Shown piece by piece: positions 54,685-63,910 of a DNA stretch of 64,000 bases. Both the position numbers and the translations under genes were made by a program. A model generated the notes under the pieces. That model worked only from the letters and a program-made list of their open reading frames with translations. It was not told the DNA's origin and ran no database searches. The first letter of the stretch is position 1; the number at the start of each line of letters is the position of its first letter. Origin of the DNA: an uncultured Collinsella sp. (GTDB lineage: Bacteria; Actinomycetota; Coriobacteriia; Coriobacteriales; Coriobacteriaceae); NCBI GenBank assembly GCA_958370325.1, contig CATXJW010000001.1, forward strand, positions 62,001 to 126,000, in the 5' to 3' direction.

Positions 54685-57600
54685 CTATCCCAAGTTGCGT
54701 ATGCAGATTCCGTTGATGAACTCAGTCTCCATCGACACGAGGTTCGCGGTATCCCACCCTTCACCCGGTGGGTAGGTGAAGCCGACCGGGTAGTACTTCC
54801 CGGTCGAGCCGTGGAATGTGGTCACCGACGTGTCGCTCGTGGCCCTGACGGAGATTTTCGGGGAGCTGATGCGAACCGAGCCTTCCGCCTGGAGCTGGAG
54901 GCCGTATCTCGTCGTTCCGTCGGACTTGTCGTACATGGACGACGAGAAGTCGATGTAGCCGACCCGCGAGGTGGACGAGGCCCCGCCTTTCGTGCGGTAC
55001 CCCTCCATCTGACCGACGTTGTTCAGCTTCGTGTAGTACGAGCTCCCACCGCACGAGAAGGTGCCGCTCGCCGTGATGTTCTTCGCGGTCATGTAGTTGG
55101 TGTTCAGCACGCCCTCCTTGAGGTTCCACGAGCTGCGGCCCTTGGCGTCCGCGATGGTGCCGGTGGCCATGTACGAGGCGTTGATGTACACCCTGTCGTT
55201 CTGCATGTAGATGCCCTGCTCGGTGCCGCCTTTTGTCAGGCGGTCGAAGAGGGCCTTCTGGTCCATCTGCTCGTCGTAGGCGCTCAGGATGCCGTCGGCG
55301 TAGTCCGACGCGTTCTTCTGCTCGATGGCGTGGCGCGCCCCGGTCGCGGCATCGGCGTAGTCCTTCACGGCGGTCGAGTAGGCGCCGTAGGCCGCGTCGT
55401 ACTCGTACATGGCGTCCTTGAGCTCCTCGGCGGTCTTGCAGCGGAGCACCTTGTCGACCTTGTCGGTGTAGGCGCCGTACGTGCCGCCCTCGTCGGTCGT
55501 GCCGAAGGCCTTGGTGTAGCGGGGGCCGAGGACGGACGAGAGGAACTGGGCACTGAGGGCCTTGTTCGACTTCAGCGCGTTGTACTGGCTCGTGAGCTCC
55601 TCGCGCTCCTTTTCGACGTCCTGCTTGGCCTTCTTGACCGCCGCCTTCTCCGCTTCGGTCACCACACCGTCTTTGGCGAGGTCCTGCACCGTCGTATCGA
55701 GGCCATTGAGCGAGCCCGTGAGGTCGTGCGCGCTCTGGTAGGCCTTGTTGTACGCAGCCTCCAGCACCGGCGCCGTGTGGGTCACTGAGCCGTCCCCGTA
55801 GGTGACGCGTTCCATCGACCAGATAAAGTATCCGTTCGCCCATTGCGGTATGTCTTCCGACCATCCCAGCTCTGGGTTCTGCGCATTAATCGGTGGCACG
55901 CTGTCCGATTGATTCTTGGCGTACAGCTTCACGCGCGCCGCGATGGCGCTGCCGGCCATCTGGTTGCTGCCGTTGATGGCCTTGGCGAGGCACGGCGCGG
56001 TGTACGTGGTCGAGCCGTCCGTCCACGTGATCTTGCTGCGCGTCCAGATGTACTTGCCCTTACTCCACGCGGGCTGTGCCTCGGACCATCTGCCGCCGGA
56101 CTGCGCAGTGGCGCTCGTGGACAGGTAGTACTGCTCGACGATGCCGCGCACGCCGGTGCCGGTGGAGCCCTTGTCGCCCTTTGCGCCGTCGGTGCCGTCC
56201 CTGCCGCTGATGCACACGGGCTCGCTGTACTCGATGTCGCCGGACTGCATGGTGGTCTTGGTGCGCGTCCAGATGTACTTGCCCGACACCCATTGCGGCG
56301 CCGTGGTCTGCCATCCGCCCTGCGGCTCGGTGACGCGTGACGTTCCCTGGGCGTACTCGACGTCCACCGACGCTATCACGGCATCGGCGACGGCGATGTC
56401 CTTGCCGTCGAGCTTGGCGCCGGGGCCTAGATGGACCTCGCTCTCGTCGAGGTTCCAGTAGTTCTTGCCGCTCCTGTCCTGGATGGTGCCGGCCTTGATC
56501 AGGTCGCCCATGAGCGTGCCGACCGTGATGAGGTCGGCGGTGAAGCCCGCGCCGGTGCCGAAGGTGCGCCAGTCCCACGAGCCGTCGGCCTTGCAGCTGG
56601 AGGCGATGCGGAAGCCCTGCGAGCACAGCTGCATGGCGCTGCCCTTGCCCGTGGTCGAGCGGCCGTTCGCGTCCATCGGTACAGATGCGTAGATTGTCCC
56701 CTGCTCGAAGCTGGTGAAGGTGTAGCTGCTGCCGGACATGTTGAACTGTGTGTTCATCGCGTCCACGACCTGCTGGAGGTACGACGGCGGCGTCGATGCC
56801 GCCACGTCCCAGCTGGACGAGCGCTTCGACAGGCTGGACACTTTCTGCTGCTGCGCCAGCAACATGTCCGTGATTGTCTCGGTCACGTTCCCGAGCGTCA
56901 CGCGCATGGAGCCGCCCAGCTCGTCGGTGACGAGCTTGGTCACGCGGCCCTCGCAGCGCAGCGGCGGGCTGAAGCACGTGTCGACGATCTGGACGTCGTC
57001 GCCCACGGCGACGCCCTCCCACTCGCGCCCGAACTGCACGAGGTCGACGGTGTCGGCCTCGTAGGTCATTCCCGGCTCCTTATGGGAGTCGAGATATGCG
57101 CGGGTCTCGGCGAGCAGGGTCGCCGCGTCCTCGCAGTTCGAGTTCTCATACTGCCCGAAGACGTGGGCGTGACCGCCCCTGCCGTCGGGTCGACCGTAGA
57201 GCTTGAGCGCGGTCGCGTCCTCCACGTAGTTCTTGCCGTTGTTGATTTCGCCGAAGGTCAGCTTGCGGCCGTAGCCGCCAGTATCCGTCTCGATTCCCTT
57301 GCCGTAGCCGTAGCAGGCTGTTATCGCGCCGTAGTGCTCGGTGCGCGAGACTGACGCGAGGTCCTTGGTGTAGGTGAATCGGCGGTGACCGCCCTTCGCG
57401 CCGCGATGCGAGCGGATGCCCACCTTGCGAGAGGACACCTTGCCGCCGGATACCGCGATCTCCGTCTCCAGCTCGCCGCCGCACTCCAGGATGGACTTGA
57501 GCGACTCGCGTGAGTTGGTATGGTAGAAGGTCAGGCCCTTGTCGACGGTACCGGGCTGGTCGACAGTTCCGGCGGTCCAGCGGGTCGGCTCCAGGCAGAC

Positions 57601-57927
57601 GTTCAGCGCCTGGAGGAAGCCGTAGCCGTAGGGCCTCTTGTCCTCGATGTAGTCGCCGTACGTCTCACAGATGGAGTTGATCGCTGTGTCCGTGTAGACC
57701 GTCTCGCCTCCGGCGTGGAGGCCCTTGGGGTCTTGGCAGACGTGCTCATGGACCTCTCCGAGGCGGTCGACCCACACGAGGCGGTAGCCCTGCTTGAGCG
57801 CGAAGGTCGTGGCGATGTCCACGCTGTCCTCGCCGTTGAGCTCGTCGGTATGGGTGAGGACGAGCAGCTCATCGGGGCCGATTGTCGATACATAGGCGTC
57901 CTGCCACGTGTACACGTCAATTCGCAC
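54685..57927 (-). CDS. Tail-associated protein (minor structural protein)
   Basis: 1080 residues. Residues 1-350 match the N-terminal region of phage minor structural/Tal proteins (DLVQFGREWEGVAVGDDVQI), forming the tail-tip ring. Three repeats about 73 residues apart near 546, 619 and 692 share GWxxxxPxW-x-x-G-K-Y-I-W-T-R and are probably carbohydrate-binding or fibre modules; a short collagen-like stretch (GRDGTDGAKGDKGSTGTG) sits between the first two. A coiled-coil region (KKAKQDVEKEREELTSQYNA) and a beta-rich C-terminus follow. Start GTG 57927 abuts the upstream stop. No lytic motif was seen. Confidence 0.82.
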   Translation of the reverse strand: MRIDVYTWQDAYVSTIGPDELLVLTHTDELNGEDSVDIATTFALKQGYRLVWVDRLGEVHEHVCQDPKGLHAGGETVYTDTAINSICETYGDYIEDKRPYGYGFLQALNVCLEPTRWTAGTVDQPGTVDKGLTFYHTNSRESLKSILECGGELETEIAVSGGKVSSRKVGIRSHRGAKGGHRRFTYTKDLASVSRTEHYGAITACYGYGKGIETDTGGYGRKLTFGEINNGKNYVEDATALKLYGRPDGRGGHAHVFGQYENSNCEDAATLLAETRAYLDSHKEPGMTYEADTVDLVQFGREWEGVAVGDDVQIVDTCFSPPLRCEGRVTKLVTDELGGSMRVTLGNVTETITDMLLAQQQKVSSLSKRSSSWDVAASTPPSYLQQVVDAMNTQFNMSGSSYTFTSFEQGTIYASVPMDANGRSTTGKGSAMQLCSQGFRIASSCKADGSWDWRTFGTGAGFTADLITVGTLMGDLIKAGTIQDRSGKNYWNLDESEVHLGPGAKLDGKDIAVADAVIASVDVEYAQGTSRVTEPQGGWQTTAPQWVSGKYIWTRTKTTMQSGDIEYSEPVCISGRDGTDGAKGDKGSTGTGVRGIVEQYYLSTSATAQSGGRWSEAQPAWSKGKYIWTRSKITWTDGSTTYTAPCLAKAINGSNQMAGSAIAARVKLYAKNQSDSVPPINAQNPELGWSEDIPQWANGYFIWSMERVTYGDGSVTHTAPVLEAAYNKAYQSAHDLTGSLNGLDTTVQDLAKDGVVTEAEKAAVKKAKQDVEKEREELTSQYNALKSNKALSAQFLSSVLGPRYTKAFGTTDEGGTYGAYTDKVDKVLRCKTAEELKDAMYEYDAAYGAYSTAVKDYADAATGARHAIEQKNASDYADGILSAYDEQMDQKALFDRLTKGGTEQGIYMQNDRVYINASYMATGTIADAKGRSSWNLKEGVLNTNYMTAKNITASGTFSCGGSSYYTKLNNVGQMEGYRTKGGASSTSRVGYIDFSSSMYDKSDGTTRYGLQLQAEGSVRISSPKISVRATSDTSVTTFHGSTGKYYPVGFTYPPGEGWDTANLVSMETEFINGICIRNLG

Positions 57928-58626
57928 CTAGAGCCACCTCTCCTCCCATTCGAGCGTCGCGGTGCCGCCGCTCGTCTTGATCTGCTGCACGCCGTCGAGC
58001 GAGAAGAAGTCGCTCGCGACGGTCACGGGCCAGTCCGCGCCGTTGACTGTGCAGCGCTCGGTGCGCATGTCCAGCACGACGGTCTGTGCGCCCGTGAACG
58101 ACGCCTCGACGCGGACGAACTGCTCGGTCGATACGTTGGTGATTGTCCAGCTCGAGCCTGCCGGGGGCTTGCACGTGACCGTAGGGTAGGCCCTGTAGTT
58201 GCCCCCGGCGGCGACGGCGCGCTGGGATGCCGACACCTGCTCGGAGCGCCGCTGCCCGTAGGCGGCGGGGTCTGCACAGTAGAACCCGAGCGTGAGATTC
58301 GGCATGTGCGCGTTGCGCCCCTGCTCCGCCCCTCCCCTGTAGCGCGCGAGCATGTAGCGCTCCGGGGCGTCGTCGAGCACGAGGGCCTTCTCGCCGCCGG
58401 ACAGCGCCGAGGCGAGCACGGCCCTTGCCTCGGCGACCTCGTCGAGGGAGCCGCCGACGATGTTGCAGTCGACCGCTATCTCGACGGGCTCGAGGCCCGT
58501 GGCGCGGATATGCGAGCCGTCCATGCCCGGGACCTCCGTCTCATCGAGCCGCACCTTGGGGACAATCGGTCTCGTGACCTTGGTCACCAGCAGGTACGGC
58601 GTGAGGTCGATTCCGCCGAATATCAT
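57928..58626 (-). CDS. Distal tail protein (Dit-like)
   Basis: 232 residues. MIFGGIDLTPYLLVTKVTRP, then VPGMDGSHIRATGLEPVEIA, fits the ring-forming N-terminal domain of Dit; the C-terminal part is galectin-like (CTVNGADWPVTVASDFFSLD). Position between the tape measure and tail-associated protein is diagnostic. ATG 58626 overlaps the tape-measure stop (ATGA). Confidence 0.8.
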   Translation of the reverse strand: MIFGGIDLTPYLLVTKVTRPIVPKVRLDETEVPGMDGSHIRATGLEPVEIAVDCNIVGGSLDEVAEARAVLASALSGGEKALVLDDAPERYMLARYRGGAEQGRNAHMPNLTLGFYCADPAAYGQRRSEQVSASQRAVAAGGNYRAYPTVTCKPPAGSSWTITNVSTEQFVRVEASFTGAQTVVLDMRTERCTVNGADWPVTVASDFFSLDGVQQIKTSGGTATLEWEERWL

Positions 58627-61094
58627 GCGAACCCCCTTGCGGCGAGCGTGTGCCTGCCGCGCATCGCGATGGCGGAGGAGACGCGCTCCGAGTCGATGTA
58701 CAGGTTCCCGTCCTTGTCCCGGATCTGCTCGAGGACGGACAGGATGCCGGCGAGGGCGTCGTCGGAATCCTCCTCGGGACGCGCCGGAGTGTAGACCGCG
58801 GACGGAGCGACGGTCAGGCCCGTCGAGAGCATCCCCTGCGCGGTGTCCATGGCGCCGCTGATTGCGGAGACCACGGTGCCGGTGCCGGAGCCGATGCCCT
58901 GCGCCCAGCCCTGCATGAGGGCCTTGCCCGAGAAGGTCGTGTAGCCGTGCCCGGTGAAGGGGCCGACCTTTGCCGGCGAGAACGGGAAGAAGGAGCGGAT
59001 TCTGGATACTGCGCCGGAGACCGCCGAGGTCACCGAGCCGATAGCGGACATGATGCCGTCCTTCAGGCCGTTGAGTATCGACTTGCCGGAGTTGAAGAGC
59101 CAGTTGCGCGCACCCGAGAAGAACCCGGTGATCTTGCCCTTGATGCTCGTGACGGTCCTGTAGACGGAGTTGATGCCGCTCGACGCTGCGCTCTTGATGC
59201 CCTCCCAGATGGACGAGCAGGCGCTCTTGATGCTCCCCCACATGCTCGACCACGTGGAGCTGATACTGTTGAGCACGGAGCTGATCACGCCGCTGACCTG
59301 ATTTATCGCAGAGTTGACGGCGAACTTGATGCGTCCCCAGACCACCTCGGCGAAATCACGGACGGTGTCCCAGACGCTCGACCAAACCGAGCTGATTCCG
59401 TCGAGCGTGGACGTTACCACGGACTCGACGACCCCGATGGCCGCTCGCACGGCGAACTCTATCTGCGACCAGACGAGCTCGGCTACCGATTTGATGGTGT
59501 TCCAGACCGTGTCCCAGTCGCCGCTTATCGCGGCGGTCACCGTGGAGATGACTGTCTGCACCACGGCCATCGCGACCTGGACGGCAGTAGAGATTGCGTC
59601 CATCACGCCAGTCAGGACAGCGGAGATCACGGGCCAGACGGCGTTCCAGACGGCGGAGATGATGCCCATCGCCACCTGGATGGCACTTTGGATGAGCGGC
59701 ATCGCAGCCAGCACCGCCGACAGCACGGACTGCACGGCGGGCATGGCGATGGCGACGAGCTGCGAGACGGTCGTCATTACGTCCGCGATAACACCGACCA
59801 GGAAGCCGATGACCGGCGACAGCGCCTGCACGATGCCGAGCACCACCTGTATGCCGGTGGAGAGCACCGGCAGCACGGCCTGCGCGATGTTGAGCAGCGC
59901 CGTGCCGATTGGCGCGATGAGCGGCGCGATGAACCCGATTGCCGCCTTGATGCCGTTACCGACGGACGTGGCCACGCCGAGGATGGCCTGAAGCGCCGAG
60001 CAGATCTGCGAGGAGTCCACCTTCGGCAGCTTGATCCCGATGCCGGCGAGCGCCCCGACGGCGATGTTCCACGCCGTGGCGAGCGCCTCGGACACGATGG
60101 GCGTGAGCACCGACGCGATGCCGGAGAGCGCCGCGGGGAGCGCCTTGATGATGCCCTGCCCGATCTGCGCGACGCGCGGCGCGATGTTCTTGGCGACCGC
60201 GCCGACGGACGTGAGCAGCTGCTCGGTGAGCCGCGAGAAGTCCACGTCGTCTCGGCCCAGACCGGTGAGGAAGTTCTCCCATGATGCCTTGGCCATGCCG
60301 ATGGAGCCGGAGATGGTGGTAGCTGCCTCCTTGGAGGTCGTGCCGGTGATGCCCATCTCGGACTGCACGGTGTGGATGGCCTCGACCACGTCGGCGTAGC
60401 TGTCGATGGTGAGGTCGGCGGTCTTGCCCTGCGCCGCGCGCAGCTTGTTGGCGTCCGCGATGAGTCGCTCCATCTCGGACTTCGTGCCGCCGTAGCCCAG
60501 CTTCAGGTTGTCCAGCATCGTGTAGTTTTGCTTGGCAAAACCCTGGTAGGCGTTCTGGACGTCGGCCATGTCCGAGCCCATCTTGTTGACGTTGTCCGCC
60601 ATGTCGCCCATCGCCGTGTTGGCGGACTCGGCGGCCTTCGCCACGTCGCCGCCGCACGAGCTCACGAGCGATGCGGCGAAGCTCGTCGCCTGGGTCATGT
60701 ATTGGTTTGCGCTCATGCCGCACGTCTTGTACGCTTCCGCGGCGTACCCCTGCAGTTTGCCGGACGCGGAGCCGAAGAGCGTATCGACGCCGCCGACCAG
60801 CTGCTCGTAGTCGGCGTATGCGGATACCGCAGCGCCGCCGATTGCGGTCACCGCCGTGGTGAGCGCGCCCATGCCAGCCGCGGCGACGGTGCCCACGCCC
60901 CTTGCGACGGTGCCGAGCCCGCTCAGCAGCCCGCTGGAGCGCTTGACCCCGCCGTCCACACCGGAGGTCATCGAGTCGCCGAATGACTTTCCGGCCTTGG
61001 AGCCCGTGTCGCCGAACTCCGAGCAGATGCTGCCGGCGAAGCCCTTCATGGACGGCATGAGCGTGATACATGCCGAGCCTACGCTAGTCGCCAT
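58623..61094 (-). CDS. Tape measure protein
   Basis: 823 residues that set tail length; by the usual 0.15 nm per residue this implies a tail of about 120 nm. The N-terminus MATSVGSACITLMPSMKGFA and the segment YEQLVGGVDTLFGSASGKLQ match Gram-positive phage tape measures. Long hydrophobic helical stretches lie at about 300-480, with Trp-containing repeats (ISSVWSSVWDTVRDF, ISSTWSSMWGSIKSA) afterwards. Its start overlaps the gpT-frame stop by about 11 bases. Confidence 0.93.
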   Translation of the reverse strand: MATSVGSACITLMPSMKGFAGSICSEFGDTGSKAGKSFGDSMTSGVDGGVKRSSGLLSGLGTVARGVGTVAAAGMGALTTAVTAIGGAAVSAYADYEQLVGGVDTLFGSASGKLQGYAAEAYKTCGMSANQYMTQATSFAASLVSSCGGDVAKAAESANTAMGDMADNVNKMGSDMADVQNAYQGFAKQNYTMLDNLKLGYGGTKSEMERLIADANKLRAAQGKTADLTIDSYADVVEAIHTVQSEMGITGTTSKEAATTISGSIGMAKASWENFLTGLGRDDVDFSRLTEQLLTSVGAVAKNIAPRVAQIGQGIIKALPAALSGIASVLTPIVSEALATAWNIAVGALAGIGIKLPKVDSSQICSALQAILGVATSVGNGIKAAIGFIAPLIAPIGTALLNIAQAVLPVLSTGIQVVLGIVQALSPVIGFLVGVIADVMTTVSQLVAIAMPAVQSVLSAVLAAMPLIQSAIQVAMGIISAVWNAVWPVISAVLTGVMDAISTAVQVAMAVVQTVISTVTAAISGDWDTVWNTIKSVAELVWSQIEFAVRAAIGVVESVVTSTLDGISSVWSSVWDTVRDFAEVVWGRIKFAVNSAINQVSGVISSVLNSISSTWSSMWGSIKSACSSIWEGIKSAASSGINSVYRTVTSIKGKITGFFSGARNWLFNSGKSILNGLKDGIMSAIGSVTSAVSGAVSRIRSFFPFSPAKVGPFTGHGYTTFSGKALMQGWAQGIGSGTGTVVSAISGAMDTAQGMLSTGLTVAPSAVYTPARPEEDSDDALAGILSVLEQIRDKDGNLYIDSERVSSAIAMRGRHTLAARGFA

Positions 61095-61727
61095 CCCGTC
61101 CTCCTAATCCTAGAATCTCGTCGATTTCAGCCCTGTTCGCGAGGGCGTTGCGCTGGTGCCTCTTGAGCTCCGCGAGCTGCCCGGGCGTCTTGAGCGGCTG
61201 CGGCTCCTGCGGCGGCCGGTGCTTCTTGTCGCTCAGCCCCCACGCGAGGCTCCTGAGCTGGTGCTCGATGCGCCAAAGCATGTACGTCTCCTCGCTCCAC
61301 TTGAGCTCCGGGTACATGCGGCGCGCGCACCTCGACTCCTTCGGCAGCTGCTCCCACAGGAGGGCGGCGCGCCGGAGGTCGTCCGGTCCGCCCTCGAGCG
61401 GGAGGTCGATGCCGTAGTACTGTCGGAAGTCCGCTACAACTTCTGCGCGGTGCCCTTCGAGCTCGAGGACGAATCCTGGGAGTTTTTTGCCTTCGCCGCC
61501 TCGAATGCGGCACGCATGAGCACGCCCGTGGACTCAACGGAGCCGCCGAGTCGCTCCATGTACTCCTCGTCGCGTCCGGCGAAGACACGCTCGAAAGCCT
61601 CGAACATGCCGGACGGCTCGGTCTCGCTCTTGGCGAACTGCTTGTTGGTCTTGTAGCTGAGCAGCTCGTCGAGGTCGGCGGTAAACTCCCCGTCGATGCC
61701 GGGGATGGTGAACGTGAGCTCGGTCAT
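61084..61727 (-). CDS. Tail assembly chaperone fusion gpGT (via -1 frameshift)
   Basis: Long product of the chaperone gene. Translation starts at ATG 61727, shifts -1 at the AAAAAAC site (61488-61482) and continues in the second frame to 61084, giving about 214 residues. The second frame is open across the junction (LPGFVLELEGHRAEVVADFR) and continues ELKWSEETYMLWRIEHQLRS. Such G/GT pairs with a fixed ratio are universal helpers of long-tail phages, placed between the tail tube and tape measure genes as here. The second frame also has an ATG at 61317 but no good ribosome binding site. Confidence 0.85.
61434..61727 (-). CDS. Tail assembly chaperone gpG (short form)
   Basis: 97 residues in the zero frame, ending just after the frameshift site. 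TFTIPGIDGEFTADLDELLS and GMFEAFERVFAGRDEEYMER fit phage tail chaperones; the end is Ser-rich (NSQDSSSSSKGTAQKL). ATG 61727 overlaps the major tail protein stop (TAATG). It binds the tape measure protein before tail-tube polymerisation. Confidence 0.85.
   Translation of the reverse strand: MTELTFTIPGIDGEFTADLDELLSYKTNKQFAKSETEPSGMFEAFERVFAGRDEEYMERLGGSVESTGVLMRAAFEAAKAKNSQDSSSSSKGTAQKL
61482..61488 (-). promoter_or_regulatory. -1 ribosomal frameshift slippery site
   Basis: The minus strand reads GCA AAA AAC in the gpG frame, so the heptamer A-AAA-AAC fits X-XXY-YYZ exactly. Sixteen codons later the zero frame ends (TAG 61436-61434). GC-rich sequence downstream could form a stimulatory hairpin. 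Confidence 0.85.
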
Positions 61728-62329
61728 TACTTGCCCTCCGGTGTCTCGGCGGCCTTGGCGGACACGGTCTCGGTGGACTGGATGTAGTCGTAGCAGGTGT
61801 TGCCGTCCTCGTCGGTGAGGTACTTGACCGTGAGGGCGCGCGCGGCGAGCTCGCCCACGGCGAGGGTGAGGTCGTCAAGCTCGGAGGACTGGGCAAGCGG
61901 CACCACCTTGCGCCAGCGGCGGCCGTTCTTGAGCACGAGATCAAGCACGGCGGACCACGTCTCAGTGGAGTCGCCGTTGTGCTTGACCGTGATCATGCCG
62001 TCCTCGTCCTTGACGTTGCCGGAGCCGTACATGACCTTGAGGGTGGCGGCCTTGATCTCGGCGAGCGTGAGCTGTGCGCTCTCGACGCGGGAGGTCTGCG
62101 GCGAGGCCATGAGGTCGCCGTTCATGTCCTTGATGTCCTCGGAGTCGGTGTCGAGCGTCTCGACGTAGCCGTCCTCGCTGATGTAGCCGAGGCATTTCCA
62201 CGTCTCGGGCAGCGCGGTCTTGTAGTCGGTCGGCAGCGCCGTTCCGGCGGGCGCGGTGAAGATATAGCCGCCCTTTACTCCCTTGGCGCTGGAGACGTTG
62301 GCGACGTTGTTTTTGTTGCTTTCTGCCAT
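61727..62329 (-). CDS. Major tail (tube) protein
   Basis: 200 residues. GYIFTAPAGTALPTDYKTAL, then CLGYISEDGYVETLDTDSED, is typical of siphophage tail-tube subunits in Gram-positive hosts. Position ahead of the chaperone frameshift gene confirms the role. ATG 62329 follows AGGAGC. Confidence 0.85.
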   Translation of the reverse strand: MAESNKNNVANVSSAKGVKGGYIFTAPAGTALPTDYKTALPETWKCLGYISEDGYVETLDTDSEDIKDMNGDLMASPQTSRVESAQLTLAEIKAATLKVMYGSGNVKDEDGMITVKHNGDSTETWSAVLDLVLKNGRRWRKVVPLAQSSELDDLTLAVGELAARALTVKYLTDEDGNTCYDYIQSTETVSAKAAETPEGK

Positions 62330-62338
62330 GATTGCTCC

Positions 62339-62680
62339 TTATTCGCAGATGGTCAGGTTGATGTTCGTCTGGTATCTGGGAGTCCCCGTGTCGGGGTCGT
62401 CCCATCGGTACGTGCCGTCGGGCACGGCCGAGAACACGTTCGGCTCGTCCACGATGGCGGCGCACGCCCGCTCGACGGCCTCGGCGATCTCGCGTGCGCG
62501 CCTGCGGGTCTTCGCCCACGACGTGGCGAGCACGCGCGGGGACTGGATGAACCGTGTCGCGCTCGTGGCGGCGAGGGTGACCTGGACGAACTCATCGGGT
62601 CTCTCGCGCGGCACGTCGGGCACGCACTTGATGCCGGTCGCGTCCATGAGTCGCTTGGCGACCACCCTCTCGATGTCCAT
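62339..62680 (-). CDS. Tail terminator/completion protein candidate
   Basis: 113 residues: MDIERVVAKRLMDATGIKCV and RFIQSPRVLATSWAKTRRRA. Size and location between the gp10-like protein and the tail tube suggest the tail terminator that caps the tube, but sequence similarity is weak. Overlaps the upstream stop by one base. Confidence 0.6.
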   Translation of the reverse strand: MDIERVVAKRLMDATGIKCVPDVPRERPDEFVQVTLAATSATRFIQSPRVLATSWAKTRRRAREIAEAVERACAAIVDEPNVFSAVPDGTYRWDDPDTGTPRYQTNINLTICE

Positions 62681-62973
62681 CAGTCACCTCCGAAGATTGC
62701 CTGCAAGCGGTTGTGCTTCTTCTCGCTGCGGAAGGCGTGGACGCCCTCCGTGTGGAGCGAGCGCCCCTTGGCGAGGGAGCCGCTCATGACGTCCGAGGCG
62801 TAGCCTGCGCCCTCCCCCGGTTTCGGGCTAAACGACGCATTGGCGGACGCGACGACAGCGTTGGCCTTCTCGGTGAGCATGGCCTGCACGCCCCCGCCGT
62901 TCATGACCTCGGCGTATCCGCCGCGGTTCCAGCCCTTCCACTTGATCTTGACCTCGCACTTCGCCTTAGCCAT
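62680..62973 (-). CDS. HK97 gp10-like minor protein
   Basis: 97 residues, basic. CEVKIKWKGWNRGGYAEVMN and SLAKGRSLHTEGVHAFRSEK are consistent with the small HK97 gp10-type proteins encoded before the tail terminator. It overlaps its upstream neighbour by eight bases. Assignment rests mainly on order. Confidence 0.6.
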   Translation of the reverse strand: MAKAKCEVKIKWKGWNRGGYAEVMNGGGVQAMLTEKANAVVASANASFSPKPGEGAGYASDVMSGSLAKGRSLHTEGVHAFRSEKKHNRLQAIFGGD

Positions 62974-63307
62974 CGGTTCGGGTCACCTCGCAGGTAAGGT
63001 CCCAGGGGCCGGGCGTATTGGCCGCGGTGTATCGCTTGGGGTCGCCGACCACCTTGTAGTCGGTGCCGCGCACCGTGACCGTCGCGTCCTTGAGGTCAAC
63101 GTCCGCGCCCTTCGGGAAGCAGAGCGTGTAGGCGACCGTCACGCCGTTCGGGCGCGTCGAGTCGAGGTCGGCGGTCGCGCCGGGGCACACCACGACGTTG
63201 TCGACCGCCTCCTCGGACACCGTCTCGCCGGTAGGCTCGCCCAGCTCGTCGTATGACTGGGCCGCATTGCGCACGGTCACGGTCTCGCCGGAGATGAGGC
63301 ACATCAT
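62966..63307 (-). CDS. Head closure / head-tail joining protein
   Basis: 113 residues. MCLISGETVTVRNAAQSYDE and DATVTVRGTDYKVVGDPKRY give the beta-rich pattern of head closure proteins (SPP1 gp16/HK97 gp7 region). The ATGATG start overlaps the upstream stop (ATGA) behind GGAGGGG. Confidence 0.65.
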   Translation of the reverse strand: MMCLISGETVTVRNAAQSYDELGEPTGETVSEEAVDNVVVCPGATADLDSTRPNGVTVAYTLCFPKGADVDLKDATVTVRGTDYKVVGDPKRYTAANTPGPWDLTCEVTRTDG

Positions 63308-63699
63308 TCGGCCACCCCTCCCCTCTCCAGCGGCGTGAGCGACCCGAGCGCCTGACCGGTGAGGCCGAGGCGCCTGAGGTCGCTCTTCCCGAGGTACATC
63401 TCGCCGAGCGCCGAGCCGTAGGTGACCGATGCGGTATAGATTCCGGCCCCCTGGCTGTACTGCGTGGCGCCGGCCATCGCGGACGGTGCCGAGAGCACGC
63501 GGTTGACGAGCAGGCAGCACACGGCGGGGGCGGCGCGGTCGAACGCCGGGCACGCCCCCTCGGCGTACTCGCCGATTCGGTCCTCGAATGCCGCGAGCAT
63601 CAGGTCGGATGCGTCCTGCAGCAGCACCTCGGTGCGCGCCGAGTCCGCGGGCTCGCCGTAGCGGGCCTTGTAGTCGTCCACGCTGGCGAGCGCGGCCAT
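63304..63699 (-). CDS. Head-tail connector (adaptor) protein
   Basis: 131 residues, mostly helical: LASVDDYKARYGEPADSART, LLQDASDLMLAAFEDRIGEY and YTASVTYGSALGEMYLGKSD. The pattern and place after the capsid gene fit the Gp15/Gp19-like adaptor that sits under the portal. Confidence 0.7.
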   Translation of the reverse strand: MAALASVDDYKARYGEPADSARTEVLLQDASDLMLAAFEDRIGEYAEGACPAFDRAAPAVCCLLVNRVLSAPSAMAGATQYSQGAGIYTASVTYGSALGEMYLGKSDLRRLGLTGQALGSLTPLERGGVAE

Positions 63700-63701
63700 G
63701 G

Positions 63702-63899
63702 CTACTTGGCCTCCATGATCCCGGCGTCGACGAGGGCCTGAACGACCTTCGCGACGGTCGGACTGGCGCCGGGGTTGGCGACCTTCTTGGGCAGCACGAG
63801 CGGCTTGCCGTCGGGGGACACGAGCGCAACGTGCTGCGGGAGGATGCTGGACGCCTTGCCCGCGTCCTCCACGATGAACTTCTGGACTAGATGAGCCAT
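63702..63899 (-). CDS. Small phage protein after the capsid gene
   Basis: 65 residues: QHVALVSPDGKPLVLPKKVA and TVAKVVQALVDAGIMEAK. Resembles short head-fibre or capsid-decoration proteins found directly after major capsid genes, but I cannot assign it with certainty. Confidence 0.55.
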   Translation of the reverse strand: MAHLVQKFIVEDAGKASSILPQHVALVSPDGKPLVLPKKVANPGASPTVAKVVQALVDAGIMEAK

Positions 63900-63910
63900 C
63901 TCGGTACCCC

